From NCBI GenBank assembly GCA_963652335.1, contig CAVJSS010000011.1, positions 1 to 38,385 of the forward strand: DNA of 38,385 nucleotides, given 5' to 3'. Every line of letters begins with the position of its first letter. Within the stretch, counting starts at the first letter, position 1. This DNA comes from UBA4951 sp963652335 (lineage in GTDB: Bacteria > Bacillota_I > Bacilli_A > RFN20 > CAG-826). Of the stretch, positions 29,694 to 37,028 are shown one piece after another. The position numbers and the translations under genes were made by a program. The notes beneath the pieces were generated by a model. That model did no database searches. It had not been told where the DNA came from and was given only the letters and a program-made list of their open reading frames with translations.

Positions 29694-31151
29694 ATGATCG
29701 TTGATAAATTCGACACATTGGTGCAAAAGCTTAAATGGAACGTTTTGAAAGAAGTTTGCAGATCATATTGGAACGGCACTTTGGAAGAAGACAAAGAAAA
29801 AATACCATACATGATCTCCCCGGGCCCAAATCCGGAATACAGAGAAAGCTTGGATAGGGAAAGGGAAATCGTCAAAGACAGAATCACCCTCGCCTTAGGC
29901 GGAGACAAAAGCAATCCGAACATGGTCGAAGTCATAAAGCCAGCTTGCGATCAATGCCCATTCGGCGGGATGTACGTCACCGACATCTGCCGTGGCTGCA
30001 TCGCCCATCGATGCGCCCAAGCTTGCCGAATCGGAGCCATCTCGTTCGGCCCTGACCATCGTTGCAAAATAGACAAAACCAAATGCGTCAACTGCGGGAT
30101 GTGCGCCAAAGCATGCCAATATGGAGCCATCGTCAATAGGCAAAGACCTTGCGAACAAGCTTGCAAGATCAAAGCCATAAACCATCCTGAAGGATACGCC
30201 AATATCGATGAAAGCAAATGCGTCCGTTGTGGGCAATGTTCAGCCGCTTGCCCGTTCGGCGCCATCATGGATAAATCATACATCACGAAATGCATTGACA
30301 TATTGAAGGCTTCCAATAAAGGAGAAAACGGCAACGTCTATCTGATATTGGCCCCTTCGGTCAAGACCCAAATCAGAAAAGAGACCTTAGGCCAAGTCAT
30401 CACCGCCTGCAAGATGGTTGGATTCACCCATATCGCCGAGGCGGCTTTAGGTGCCGACATCGTCGCCATCAACGAAGCCAAAGACCTTGAAAGAGAAGGA
30501 AGCTGCACCTCAAGCTGCTGCCCGGCGTTCGTCATGTACGTCAAAAAAGCCTTCCCTGACTTAGCTGAAAAGGTGTCCCATAACTATTCTCCTATGGCAG
30601 TTATGGCCAAATACATCAAGATGAAAGACCCTACATCGAAAACCGTCTTCGCCGGCCCTTGCATCGCCAAGAAAATGGAGATGTTCAGAGAAGATTCATC
30701 CAAATGGGTCGATTGCGTCATCACTTTCGAAGAGCTTCAGGCATTGCTTGATTCCAGGGACATCGATATCAAATCCCTTGAAGAAACCCCGTTGGATCAA
30801 GCCAGTTTCTTCGGCCGTATCTTCGCTAGATCCGGCGGACTTTCCGATGCGGTGGCCCAAGCCATGAAAGAAAACGGATCCAACTTCGAAGTCAAAGCGG
30901 TCAAATGCTCAGGGCTAGATCAATGCCGCACGGCCCTAACCCAAATGAAAGGGAACCGTTTGCCAGGCAATTTCTTAGAAGGAATGGCTTGCTTGGGAGG
31001 CTGCATCGGAGGGCCGTCCGCTTTAAAGCACGAGCCTGTCAAAGATCCTCTTACCATTGACAAATACGGTCAAGAATCGACGATGCCGAATATCAAAGCG
31101 TCCCTAGATGCCATCAACGTTGATTCATCCATCGCCAATAACCAAGAATAG
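29694..31151 (+). CDS. [FeFe] hydrogenase, group B-like
   Basis: A 485-aa iron-iron hydrogenase that makes or uses H2 with ferredoxin-type electron transfer. The N-terminal third has many Cys for 4Fe-4S clusters, including ferredoxin-like 'CVNCGMCAKACQYGAI' and 'CVRCGQCSAACPFGAI', and an extra Cys-rich 'CRGCIAHRCAQACRIGAI'. H-cluster signatures are L1 'TSSCCPAF' (near 271), L2 'GPCIAKKME' (near 320) and L3 'EGMACLGGCIGGP' (near 428), with all H-cluster cysteines present. These variant motifs fit group B (TIGR04105-like), not group A. No HydE, HydF or HydG maturase is in the window. AGGAGA 8 nt before the ATG sets the start. Confidence 0.9.
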   Translation: MIVDKFDTLVQKLKWNVLKEVCRSYWNGTLEEDKEKIPYMISPGPNPEYRESLDREREIVKDRITLALGGDKSNPNMVEVIKPACDQCPFGGMYVTDICRGCIAHRCAQACRIGAISFGPDHRCKIDKTKCVNCGMCAKACQYGAIVNRQRPCEQACKIKAINHPEGYANIDESKCVRCGQCSAACPFGAIMDKSYITKCIDILKASNKGENGNVYLILAPSVKTQIRKETLGQVITACKMVGFTHIAEAALGADIVAINEAKDLEREGSCTSSCCPAFVMYVKKAFPDLAEKVSHNYSPMAVMAKYIKMKDPTSKTVFAGPCIAKKMEMFREDSSKWVDCVITFEELQALLDSRDIDIKSLEETPLDQASFFGRIFARSGGLSDAVAQAMKENGSNFEVKAVKCSGLDQCRTALTQMKGNRLPGNFLEGMACLGGCIGGPSALKHEPVKDPLTIDKYGQESTMPNIKASLDAINVDSSIANNQE

Positions 31152-31159
31152 GAAGATAC

Positions 31160-31183
31160 GCCACCTGAAAAACGGTGGCTTTC
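31160..31183 (+). terminator. Hydrogenase gene terminator
   Basis: Stem GCCACC/GGTGGC (31160-31165 and 31174-31179), loop of 8, then a pyrimidine tract TTTCCTTTC. Confidence 0.7.
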
Positions 31184-31203
31184 CTTTCTTTCCTTGCTTT
31201 TCT

Positions 31204-31233
31204 TTGGAAAAGCCTATCAAGTTGTGCTAATCT
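31204..31233 (+). promoter_or_regulatory. Possible lysS promoter
   Basis: TTGGAA (31204-31209), 18 bp and TAATCT (31228-31233), giving a leader of about 50 nt. Confidence 0.4.
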
Positions 31234-31245
31234 TACGCACGATGC

Positions 31246-31272
31246 CAATCGGATTCTTTTCAGAATCGATTG
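31246..31272 (+). promoter_or_regulatory. Hairpin in the lysS leader
   Basis: CAATCG-g-ATTCT pairs with AGAATCGATTG (31246-31257 and 31262-31272), one bulged G, TTTC loop. It lies 6 nt before the AGGAG ribosome binding site. It has no T-box features. It could be an mRNA-stability or protein-binding element. Confidence 0.5.
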
Positions 31273-31291
31273 AGCGTTAGGAGAACGGCTT

Positions 31292-32776
31292 ATGATCGAA
31301 GAAACATTGAATGACCAAGAGATTGCCAGAAGGGACAAACTCGCTAAATACGAAGAATTAGGCGTGGATCCATTCGGATCCCGTTATGAATGGAAAGACC
31401 AAATCAAGGATCTTAAGGAAAAATACGGCTCCTTGAGCGAAGAAGAATTGACTGCTAACACAATCGAAGCCAACGTCGCCGGAAGATTGTTGTCCATCCG
31501 CCGCATGGGAAAGGCTTCATTCGTGAATCTTCACGATGAATATGGCAATATCCAAGGTTGGATCGGGATGAACGTCATAGGCGAAGAGTCTTATAACGTT
31601 TTCCGTTTGGCTGATTTGGGCGACATCGTCGGTTTGGAAGGCACTTTGATGAAGACCAAGACCGGCGAACTGACCATCCGCGTCACCAAATATACCCACA
31701 TTTCCAAATGTCTTAAGCCGCTTCCGGAGAAATTCCATGGCTTAACTGACTTAGAAGAACGCTGCCGCCATCGTTACGTCGATCTTATCGTCAACGAAGA
31801 TTCCAGGCGCGTCGCTTTGCTTAGGCCAGCCATCGTCAAAGCCATCCGCAATTATTGCGATGATCTTGGTTTTGTCGAAGTGGAAACGCCGGTTCTCTCC
31901 CCAATCGCCGGAGGAGCCGCCGCCAAACCGTTCATCACGCACCATAACGCTTTGGACAAAGACTTCTATCTTCGGATCGCCACCGAATTGAGTCTCAAGA
32001 AATGCATGATCGGCGGGATCGATCGCGTTTATGAGATCGGCCGTATCTTCCGCAACGAAGGGATGGATAACCGTCACAATCCGGAATTCACCACCATCGA
32101 ACTATACCAAGCTTATGGCGATCTTTCCGATATGAAAAAATGGATCGAGAATCTTTTTAAGAAAGTCGCCACCGAAGTCGTCCATAAAAACGTCCTTCAT
32201 TGGCATAACGCCGATATCGACGTCTCCAAACCTTTCGCCGATATTTCCATGGCCGATGCCATCAAAGAAAAGACCGGCGTCGATTTCAATAAGCAAATGA
32301 CTTTTGAGGAAGCCTGCGCTTTGGCCAAGGAACATCATCTTGAAATCGAAGATACCTGGACTGGCGTTGGCCATATCATGCAGGGATTCTTCGATGAATT
32401 CGTCGAAGAGACCTTGATTCAGCCGACATTCATCCATACCTATCCCATCGAGGTTTCCCCTTTGACCAAGAAAACGAAAGACCCTCGCTTCGTCGATAGG
32501 TTCGAATTATTCGTTGGGGGATGCGAAATCGCCAATGCTTATTCCGAACTCAATAATCCATTTGACCAAAAAGAACGTTTCTTGGCCCAGATGGAAGCTA
32601 GGGAACATGGGGATGAAGAAGCCAACGAAATCGATTATACCTTCTTGGACGCCATGAATTACGGCATGCCTCCAGCCGGAGGTATCGGAATGGGCATCGA
32701 TAGATTCGCGATGTTGATGTCCGAAGAAGACGCCATCCGCGAGGTGATTCTCTTCCCAACCATGAAATCCGAATAA
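31292..32776 (+). CDS. lysS: Lysyl-tRNA synthetase, class II
   Basis: A 494-aa enzyme that charges tRNA-Lys. The N-terminal OB-fold anticodon domain is visible ('NVAGRLLSIRRMGKASFVNL'). Class II motif 2 lies in 'YEIGRIFRNEGMDNRHNPEF'. Motif 3 is 'PPAGGIGMGIDRFAMLM' near the end. Length is normal. AGGAG (31279-31283) sets the ATG. It is a single gene with a terminator at 32785. Confidence 0.97.
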   Translation: MIEETLNDQEIARRDKLAKYEELGVDPFGSRYEWKDQIKDLKEKYGSLSEEELTANTIEANVAGRLLSIRRMGKASFVNLHDEYGNIQGWIGMNVIGEESYNVFRLADLGDIVGLEGTLMKTKTGELTIRVTKYTHISKCLKPLPEKFHGLTDLEERCRHRYVDLIVNEDSRRVALLRPAIVKAIRNYCDDLGFVEVETPVLSPIAGGAAAKPFITHHNALDKDFYLRIATELSLKKCMIGGIDRVYEIGRIFRNEGMDNRHNPEFTTIELYQAYGDLSDMKKWIENLFKKVATEVVHKNVLHWHNADIDVSKPFADISMADAIKEKTGVDFNKQMTFEEACALAKEHHLEIEDTWTGVGHIMQGFFDEFVEETLIQPTFIHTYPIEVSPLTKKTKDPRFVDRFELFVGGCEIANAYSELNNPFDQKERFLAQMEAREHGDEEANEIDYTFLDAMNYGMPPAGGIGMGIDRFAMLMSEEDAIREVILFPTMKSE

Positions 32777-32784
32777 AAAACGTC

Positions 32785-32811
32785 AAAAGGATCCTACCTT
32801 GGGTTCTTTTT
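32785..32811 (+). terminator. lysS terminator
   Basis: 10-bp stem AAAAGGATCC/GGGTTCTTTT (32785-32794 and 32801-32810) with two G-U pairs, six-base loop and T-run. Confidence 0.75.
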
Positions 32812-32850
32812 GCCAAATGACGGAAAAATGGAAATCCGCCAAAGCTTGAT

Positions 32851-35430
32851 ATGAATAAGACCCTTTCTAAAATAAAAAGCATTCTGGGCGGCCAAGTCGA
32901 TCTAACCGGACCAAAATTATTCAAAAACCTATTGTTGTTCACTTTCCCGATCGTCCTTTTGTCGTTGCTTCAGCTTATTTATACCGAAGCCGATCAATTG
33001 GTCGTCAACTATTATGGCGGTGGATACCGTTCTTTTGTCGCTGTATCCACCAACGGACCATTGATCAATCTGATCATCGCTTTGTTCTTGGGCTTGTCGG
33101 TCGGTGCCAATGTCGTAATGGCCCGAGCCAAAGGCAAAGACGATAAGGAAAAAGCCGAAAGAACGTTGCATATGTCGATGTTCCTATCGATCGTGGTAGG
33201 GATCGGAGCGGCGATAATCGGCTATTTCGTCTCCCCTTATCTATTGGAAGTGATGAAAGTCCATGAAGAAGTGATCGACAAAGCCACGGTTTATCTTCGT
33301 CTCTATTTCATCGGCCTTCCGTTTTTGATGATCTTCAATTATGGCTCCTCGATTCTTAGGGCTATGGGAGACAGCAAGCGCCCTCTCTATACTTTAATCA
33401 TCTTCGGGGTGGTCAACATCGGCTTGAATTTCCTTTTTGTCATACCTTTCAAAATGGATGTGATGGGCGTTGGCTTGGCCACGGTCATCTGCCAAGCTGG
33501 AGAGGCTATCGCCATCATCTTGTTTTTGTCGTTTAACAAAAACGCCTATGTCCGCTTCCATATCAAAAAGCTTTTCAAAGTCCATTGGAAAGAGATAAAA
33601 GAGATTTTGGCCAATGGGATACCGGCAGGTTTGCAATCTTTGGCCTTCACTTTGTCGAACGTTTTCATCCAAACTTCCATCAACGCCTTTGGGTTGGCCG
33701 TCACCGCCGGATTTTCCGCCTCCTCCCAAGCCGAAAATTTCATCTATATGATAATGAACGGCTTCTCCGTTGCGGTGGTTTCGATAACCGCCCAAAACGT
33801 CGGGGCCAAAAACGAAAGGAACATCAAAAGGATCTTGTTCTATTCGACGGCGACTGTGGCTGTTTTAGGCTTGGCTGTAGGTGGGATATTCGCCCTTTGC
33901 CGAGATGGGATCATCTCTATCTTCCTTTCGGAAAAGTCAGTCGATTCCGCCGAAGAGCTAACTTTGGCAAAACAGATGGGAACCGATAGATTATTGGTGA
34001 TTGCCTTAACGTATTTCCTATGTGGGATAATGGATACGGAAGGGGCTTATTGCCGAGGGTTGGGCCACGCCATCTCCCCCGCCATCATCACTTTCTTTTC
34101 CGTTTCGGTCACCCGTATCCTTTTCATCGAGACCTTATTCAAATACGTGAATTATTTCCATACCCCTCAATGGATAACCTGGTCTTGGGTTATATCCTGG
34201 ATCATCGCTTCGGCGGCCTATTGGATCTTCATCCCCAAATACAAAAAACAAGCGATTGAAAGGATCGAACGGAGCATCCCAAGCGACAAAGAAGCTTATG
34301 GCAAAGCCGTTTCTTCCTTCAAAGAGAAATTCAAGGTCGAGCCAGAGATGGAAATCTTTTCCCCTGGAAGATTGGAAATAATCGGAAACCACACCGATCA
34401 TCAAGGAGGCATTTGCCTTGTGGCTGGCTGCTCTTTGGGGATATATGGGGCGATATCGAAACGGTTCGACGACAAAGTGGAAATAATCTCGGATGGGTTT
34501 GAACCAATATCTTTCTCGATCAACGATTTGATAAACGACGAACACGGCTCTTCCTTGTCGTTGGTCAAAGGGGTTTTGTATTACCTTAAGTCCCATAATT
34601 ACATAATCGGTGGTTTCTCCGCTTCGTTTGTCAAAGACATGCCGGTTGGGGTTGGGATGTCTTCCTCGGCCGCTTATGAGCTTATGATAGCCGAAACGAT
34701 CAATTCGTTATACAACGCCGGGAATATCTCCAAATTGGAAAAGGCAATGGCAGGCAAATTCGCCGAAAACGTTTATTTCGGCAAACCATGTGGATTATTG
34801 GATCAGATCGGGGCCGCTTACGGCAACATCAATTTCGTCGATTTCAAAAACGAACAGCCAACCATCAAATCCGTTCTTTTCCCAAAGAAATGGGGATTGA
34901 ACATCGTTTTGGTCAATCCTGGCTCCAATCATATGGGAATGACTTCTGCTTATTCATCCATTCCCGAAGATATGGCAAAAGTCGCAAAGGCCTTGGGCGT
35001 CAAACGATTGTCGGACGTCGATAATCCAGACTTGGATCAATTGGATATCGATCAATCATCGAAAGATAGGGCGATGCACTATTTCAACGAAGTCAAACGC
35101 GTTGAAATGGCTTATAAAGCCTTGAAAGAGAAGAACAAGGAATCGTTCATAACACAAATTCAAGAAGGTGAAGAAAGCCAAGAAAAATTGCTTAAAAACA
35201 CGTATATAGAGAACGAATACGAAAATTCCCCCCAGGAAGCGGTTGATATCGCTAAGCCAATATTGAACGGAGAAGGGGCTTCTAGGGTGATGGGAGGCGG
35301 GTTCAAAGGCTGCACGCTGAATTTCGTTTCCGGCAAACGATTGAAGACGTTTATCGATAAAATGAAAGAAAAATACGGACCAGATTCGATCTATTTGGTC
35401 AAAACCGTAGAAGGGAGCCATCGCTTATGA
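32851..35430 (+). CDS. MATE-family transporter fused to a galactokinase-family (GHMP) domain
   Basis: One uninterrupted 859-aa ORF with two domains. Residues 1 to about 465 are a complete 12-helix MATE (multidrug/Na+-coupled) transporter: 'FTFPIVLLSLLQLIYTEADQ', 'GSSILRAMGDSKRPLY', 'NGIPAGLQSLAFTLSNVFIQ', 'AYCRGLGHAISPAII'. Residues of about 470-859 are a galactokinase-family kinase: substrate motif 'SPGRLEIIGNHTDHQGG' (near 502-518), the GHMP ATP loop 'PVGVGMSSSAAYEL' (near 597), catalytic Asp in 'CGLLDQIGAAYGN', and 'MGGGFKGCTLNF' (near 813). The GNHTDHQ form is a known variant of the usual GEHTDYN. Only a short basic linker ('IPKYKKQAIERIERSIPSD') joins the domains. There is no clear ribosome binding site; an 8-codon ORF (32828-32854) overlaps its ATG. 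The gene is coupled to rimO by ATGA. Confidence 0.9.
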   Translation: MNKTLSKIKSILGGQVDLTGPKLFKNLLLFTFPIVLLSLLQLIYTEADQLVVNYYGGGYRSFVAVSTNGPLINLIIALFLGLSVGANVVMARAKGKDDKEKAERTLHMSMFLSIVVGIGAAIIGYFVSPYLLEVMKVHEEVIDKATVYLRLYFIGLPFLMIFNYGSSILRAMGDSKRPLYTLIIFGVVNIGLNFLFVIPFKMDVMGVGLATVICQAGEAIAIILFLSFNKNAYVRFHIKKLFKVHWKEIKEILANGIPAGLQSLAFTLSNVFIQTSINAFGLAVTAGFSASSQAENFIYMIMNGFSVAVVSITAQNVGAKNERNIKRILFYSTATVAVLGLAVGGIFALCRDGIISIFLSEKSVDSAEELTLAKQMGTDRLLVIALTYFLCGIMDTEGAYCRGLGHAISPAIITFFSVSVTRILFIETLFKYVNYFHTPQWITWSWVISWIIASAAYWIFIPKYKKQAIERIERSIPSDKEAYGKAVSSFKEKFKVEPEMEIFSPGRLEIIGNHTDHQGGICLVAGCSLGIYGAISKRFDDKVEIISDGFEPISFSINDLINDEHGSSLSLVKGVLYYLKSHNYIIGGFSASFVKDMPVGVGMSSSAAYELMIAETINSLYNAGNISKLEKAMAGKFAENVYFGKPCGLLDQIGAAYGNINFVDFKNEQPTIKSVLFPKKWGLNIVLVNPGSNHMGMTSAYSSIPEDMAKVAKALGVKRLSDVDNPDLDQLDIDQSSKDRAMHYFNEVKRVEMAYKALKEKNKESFITQIQEGEESQEKLLKNTYIENEYENSPQEAVDIAKPILNGEGASRVMGGGFKGCTLNFVSGKRLKTFIDKMKEKYGPDSIYLVKTVEGSHRL

Positions 35431-36725
35431 AAACAATTGCCCTAGTATCTTTGGGCTGTGCCAAAAACCTCGTCGATTCCGAAATGATCTTAGGAATGTT
35501 CAAAAGCGGCAATTACCGTTTCAGCAACAACCCAAAAGAAGCCGATCTCATAATCGTCAATACATGCGGATTCATCGAAGAAGCCAAAAGGGAAGCCATC
35601 GAAACCATTTTGGATATGGCAAGATACAACGCCAAACTGGTTGCGGTAGGTTGCTTTGTCGAAAGGAACCTCGAAGAATTGAAAAAAGAGATGCCGGAAG
35701 TCGATCTTTGGGTGCCTATCAGGGATTATAAGAACCTCCACAAACGCATCGATGAGCTTCTTGACGAAGATGACATCGCCCCGCTTAACCCTCTCCAAAG
35801 GGTCGTTTCAACCGGTTCCTATTCGGCTTATCTCCGTATTTCGGATGGCTGCAACAATTTCTGTTCATTCTGCGCCATCCCCTATATCAGAGGCATAATG
35901 AAGTCCCGTCCATTTGAAGAAATTCTAAAAGAAGCGGAGCAATTAAAAGCTTCTGGGATCAAAGAGATTTCGGTAATTTCACAAGATCCGATGCATTATG
36001 GGGCGGATTTCAAAAGCAAAAAGCCAAACATCCTCGATCTTATGAAAGCCTTGGATGAAATGGGATTCTATTCGATCAGAATGCTTTATCTCTACCCTGA
36101 GGAAATCGAAGACGAGCAATTGGTCTTTATCAAGAATTCCAAAAGCATCGCCCATTATTTCGATGTTCCGATCCAATCGGCTTCAAACCACGTCCTTAAG
36201 CTGATGAACAGGCACGGAACGAAAGAAGACATGGTTGCTTTGTTCAACCGCATCAAAGAGCTTATGCCGGAGGCGGTGCTTAGGACCACCCTTATCTCCG
36301 GATTCCCTGGTGAGACGGAAGAAGACCACGAAGAAACATTAAGATTCATCGAAGAGATAGGTTTTGACAAACTTGGAGACTTCATCTACAGCCGTGAGGA
36401 AGGCACCAAAGCCTATTCATTGCCCAACCAAATAGACGACAAGACCAAAAAGAGAAGGCATGATGAGATCATGAAAGCCCAAAGGAAGATATCCTACAAA
36501 CTCAACAAATCCCAAATCGGAAGGGTGATGGAAGGAATCGTCACAGGCACCGATCCAAAAACCGGAGAATATATCCTTCGTTCCTATTGGAATGCTCCGG
36601 ATGACATCGATGGGAACATCTATTTCACTTCCAAACGTTCCTTGAAGGAAGGGGACATAGCAAAGGTCAAAATCACAGATTGCCTAGTCTATGATTTGCT
36701 AGGCGAAGAACTGATTAATTCCTAG
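35427..36725 (+). CDS. rimO: Ribosomal protein S12 methylthiotransferase RimO
   Basis: A 432-aa radical-SAM enzyme that methylthiolates an Asp of ribosomal protein S12. The N-terminal MTTase domain has cysteines in 'SLGCAKNLVDSE', 'NTCGFIEEAKREAIETI' and 'AVGCFVER'. The radical-SAM cluster is 'DGCNNFCSFCAIPYIRG' (CxxxCxxC, near 145). A TRAM domain ends the protein ('GIVTGTDPKTGEYILRS'). These features, with the 'EEAKREAIETI' segment, separate RimO from MiaB. The start overlaps the stop of the fused transporter gene (ATGA). A tRNA promoter begins at its stop codon. Confidence 0.95.
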   Translation: MKTIALVSLGCAKNLVDSEMILGMFKSGNYRFSNNPKEADLIIVNTCGFIEEAKREAIETILDMARYNAKLVAVGCFVERNLEELKKEMPEVDLWVPIRDYKNLHKRIDELLDEDDIAPLNPLQRVVSTGSYSAYLRISDGCNNFCSFCAIPYIRGIMKSRPFEEILKEAEQLKASGIKEISVISQDPMHYGADFKSKKPNILDLMKALDEMGFYSIRMLYLYPEEIEDEQLVFIKNSKSIAHYFDVPIQSASNHVLKLMNRHGTKEDMVALFNRIKELMPEAVLRTTLISGFPGETEEDHEETLRFIEEIGFDKLGDFIYSREEGTKAYSLPNQIDDKTKKRRHDEIMKAQRKISYKLNKSQIGRVMEGIVTGTDPKTGEYILRSYWNAPDDIDGNIYFTSKRSLKEGDIAKVKITDCLVYDLLGEELINS

Positions 36726-36754
36726 TTGCTTTCTAAGGCTTTGAAACCTATAAT
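36726..36754 (+). promoter_or_regulatory. Promoter of tRNA-Thr
   Basis: TTGCTT (36726-36731), 17 bp and TATAAT (36749-36754), 26 bp before the tRNA. Confidence 0.75.
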
Positions 36755-36780
36755 TTCTCTTGCCTAAATTCGTAGGCGAT

Positions 36781-36854
36781 GCCCCCATAGTTAATCGGTA
36801 TAACGGATCCATGGTAAGGATCAATGCGTAGTTCGACTCTGCGTGGGGGCACCA
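36781..36854 (+). tRNA. tRNA-Thr (GGT)
   Basis: Acceptor GCCCCCA/TGGGGGC, anticodon stem GATCC/GGATC around ATGGTAA (GGT), T-arm TTCGACT loop, encoded CCA. Total 74 nt with a short D-arm (GTTA...TAAC). Confidence 0.9.
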
Positions 36855-36868
36855 TTAAAAAGATAAAG

Positions 36869-36896
36869 AGGCAATACAATAAATATTGCCTTTTTT
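36869..36896 (+). terminator. Terminator after tRNA-Thr
   Basis: Stem AGGCAATA/TATTGCCT (36869-36876 and 36884-36891), 7-nt loop, six T. Confidence 0.9.
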
Positions 36897-36973
36897 CTTT
36901 GTTTTTTGGCACTTTTTAATGATTTCGATAGCTCGACTTATTCAAAAATTAGAAATTGCCGGCAAAGAAGCAC

Positions 36974-37028
36974 AAAAAAGGATAGTTAGAATAGCAGTTC
37001 ACCTTGTTGCTACTCGAACTATCTTTTT
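36974..37028 (-). terminator. Terminator of the serine recombinase gene
   Basis: Long hairpin: 36981-36996 pairs with 37008-37023 at 14 of 16 positions around an 11-nt loop. It is flanked by AAAAAA on the left (U-tract for the minus strand) and TTTTT on the right, so it may work in both directions. It directly follows the recombinase stop codon at 37027. Confidence 0.7.
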
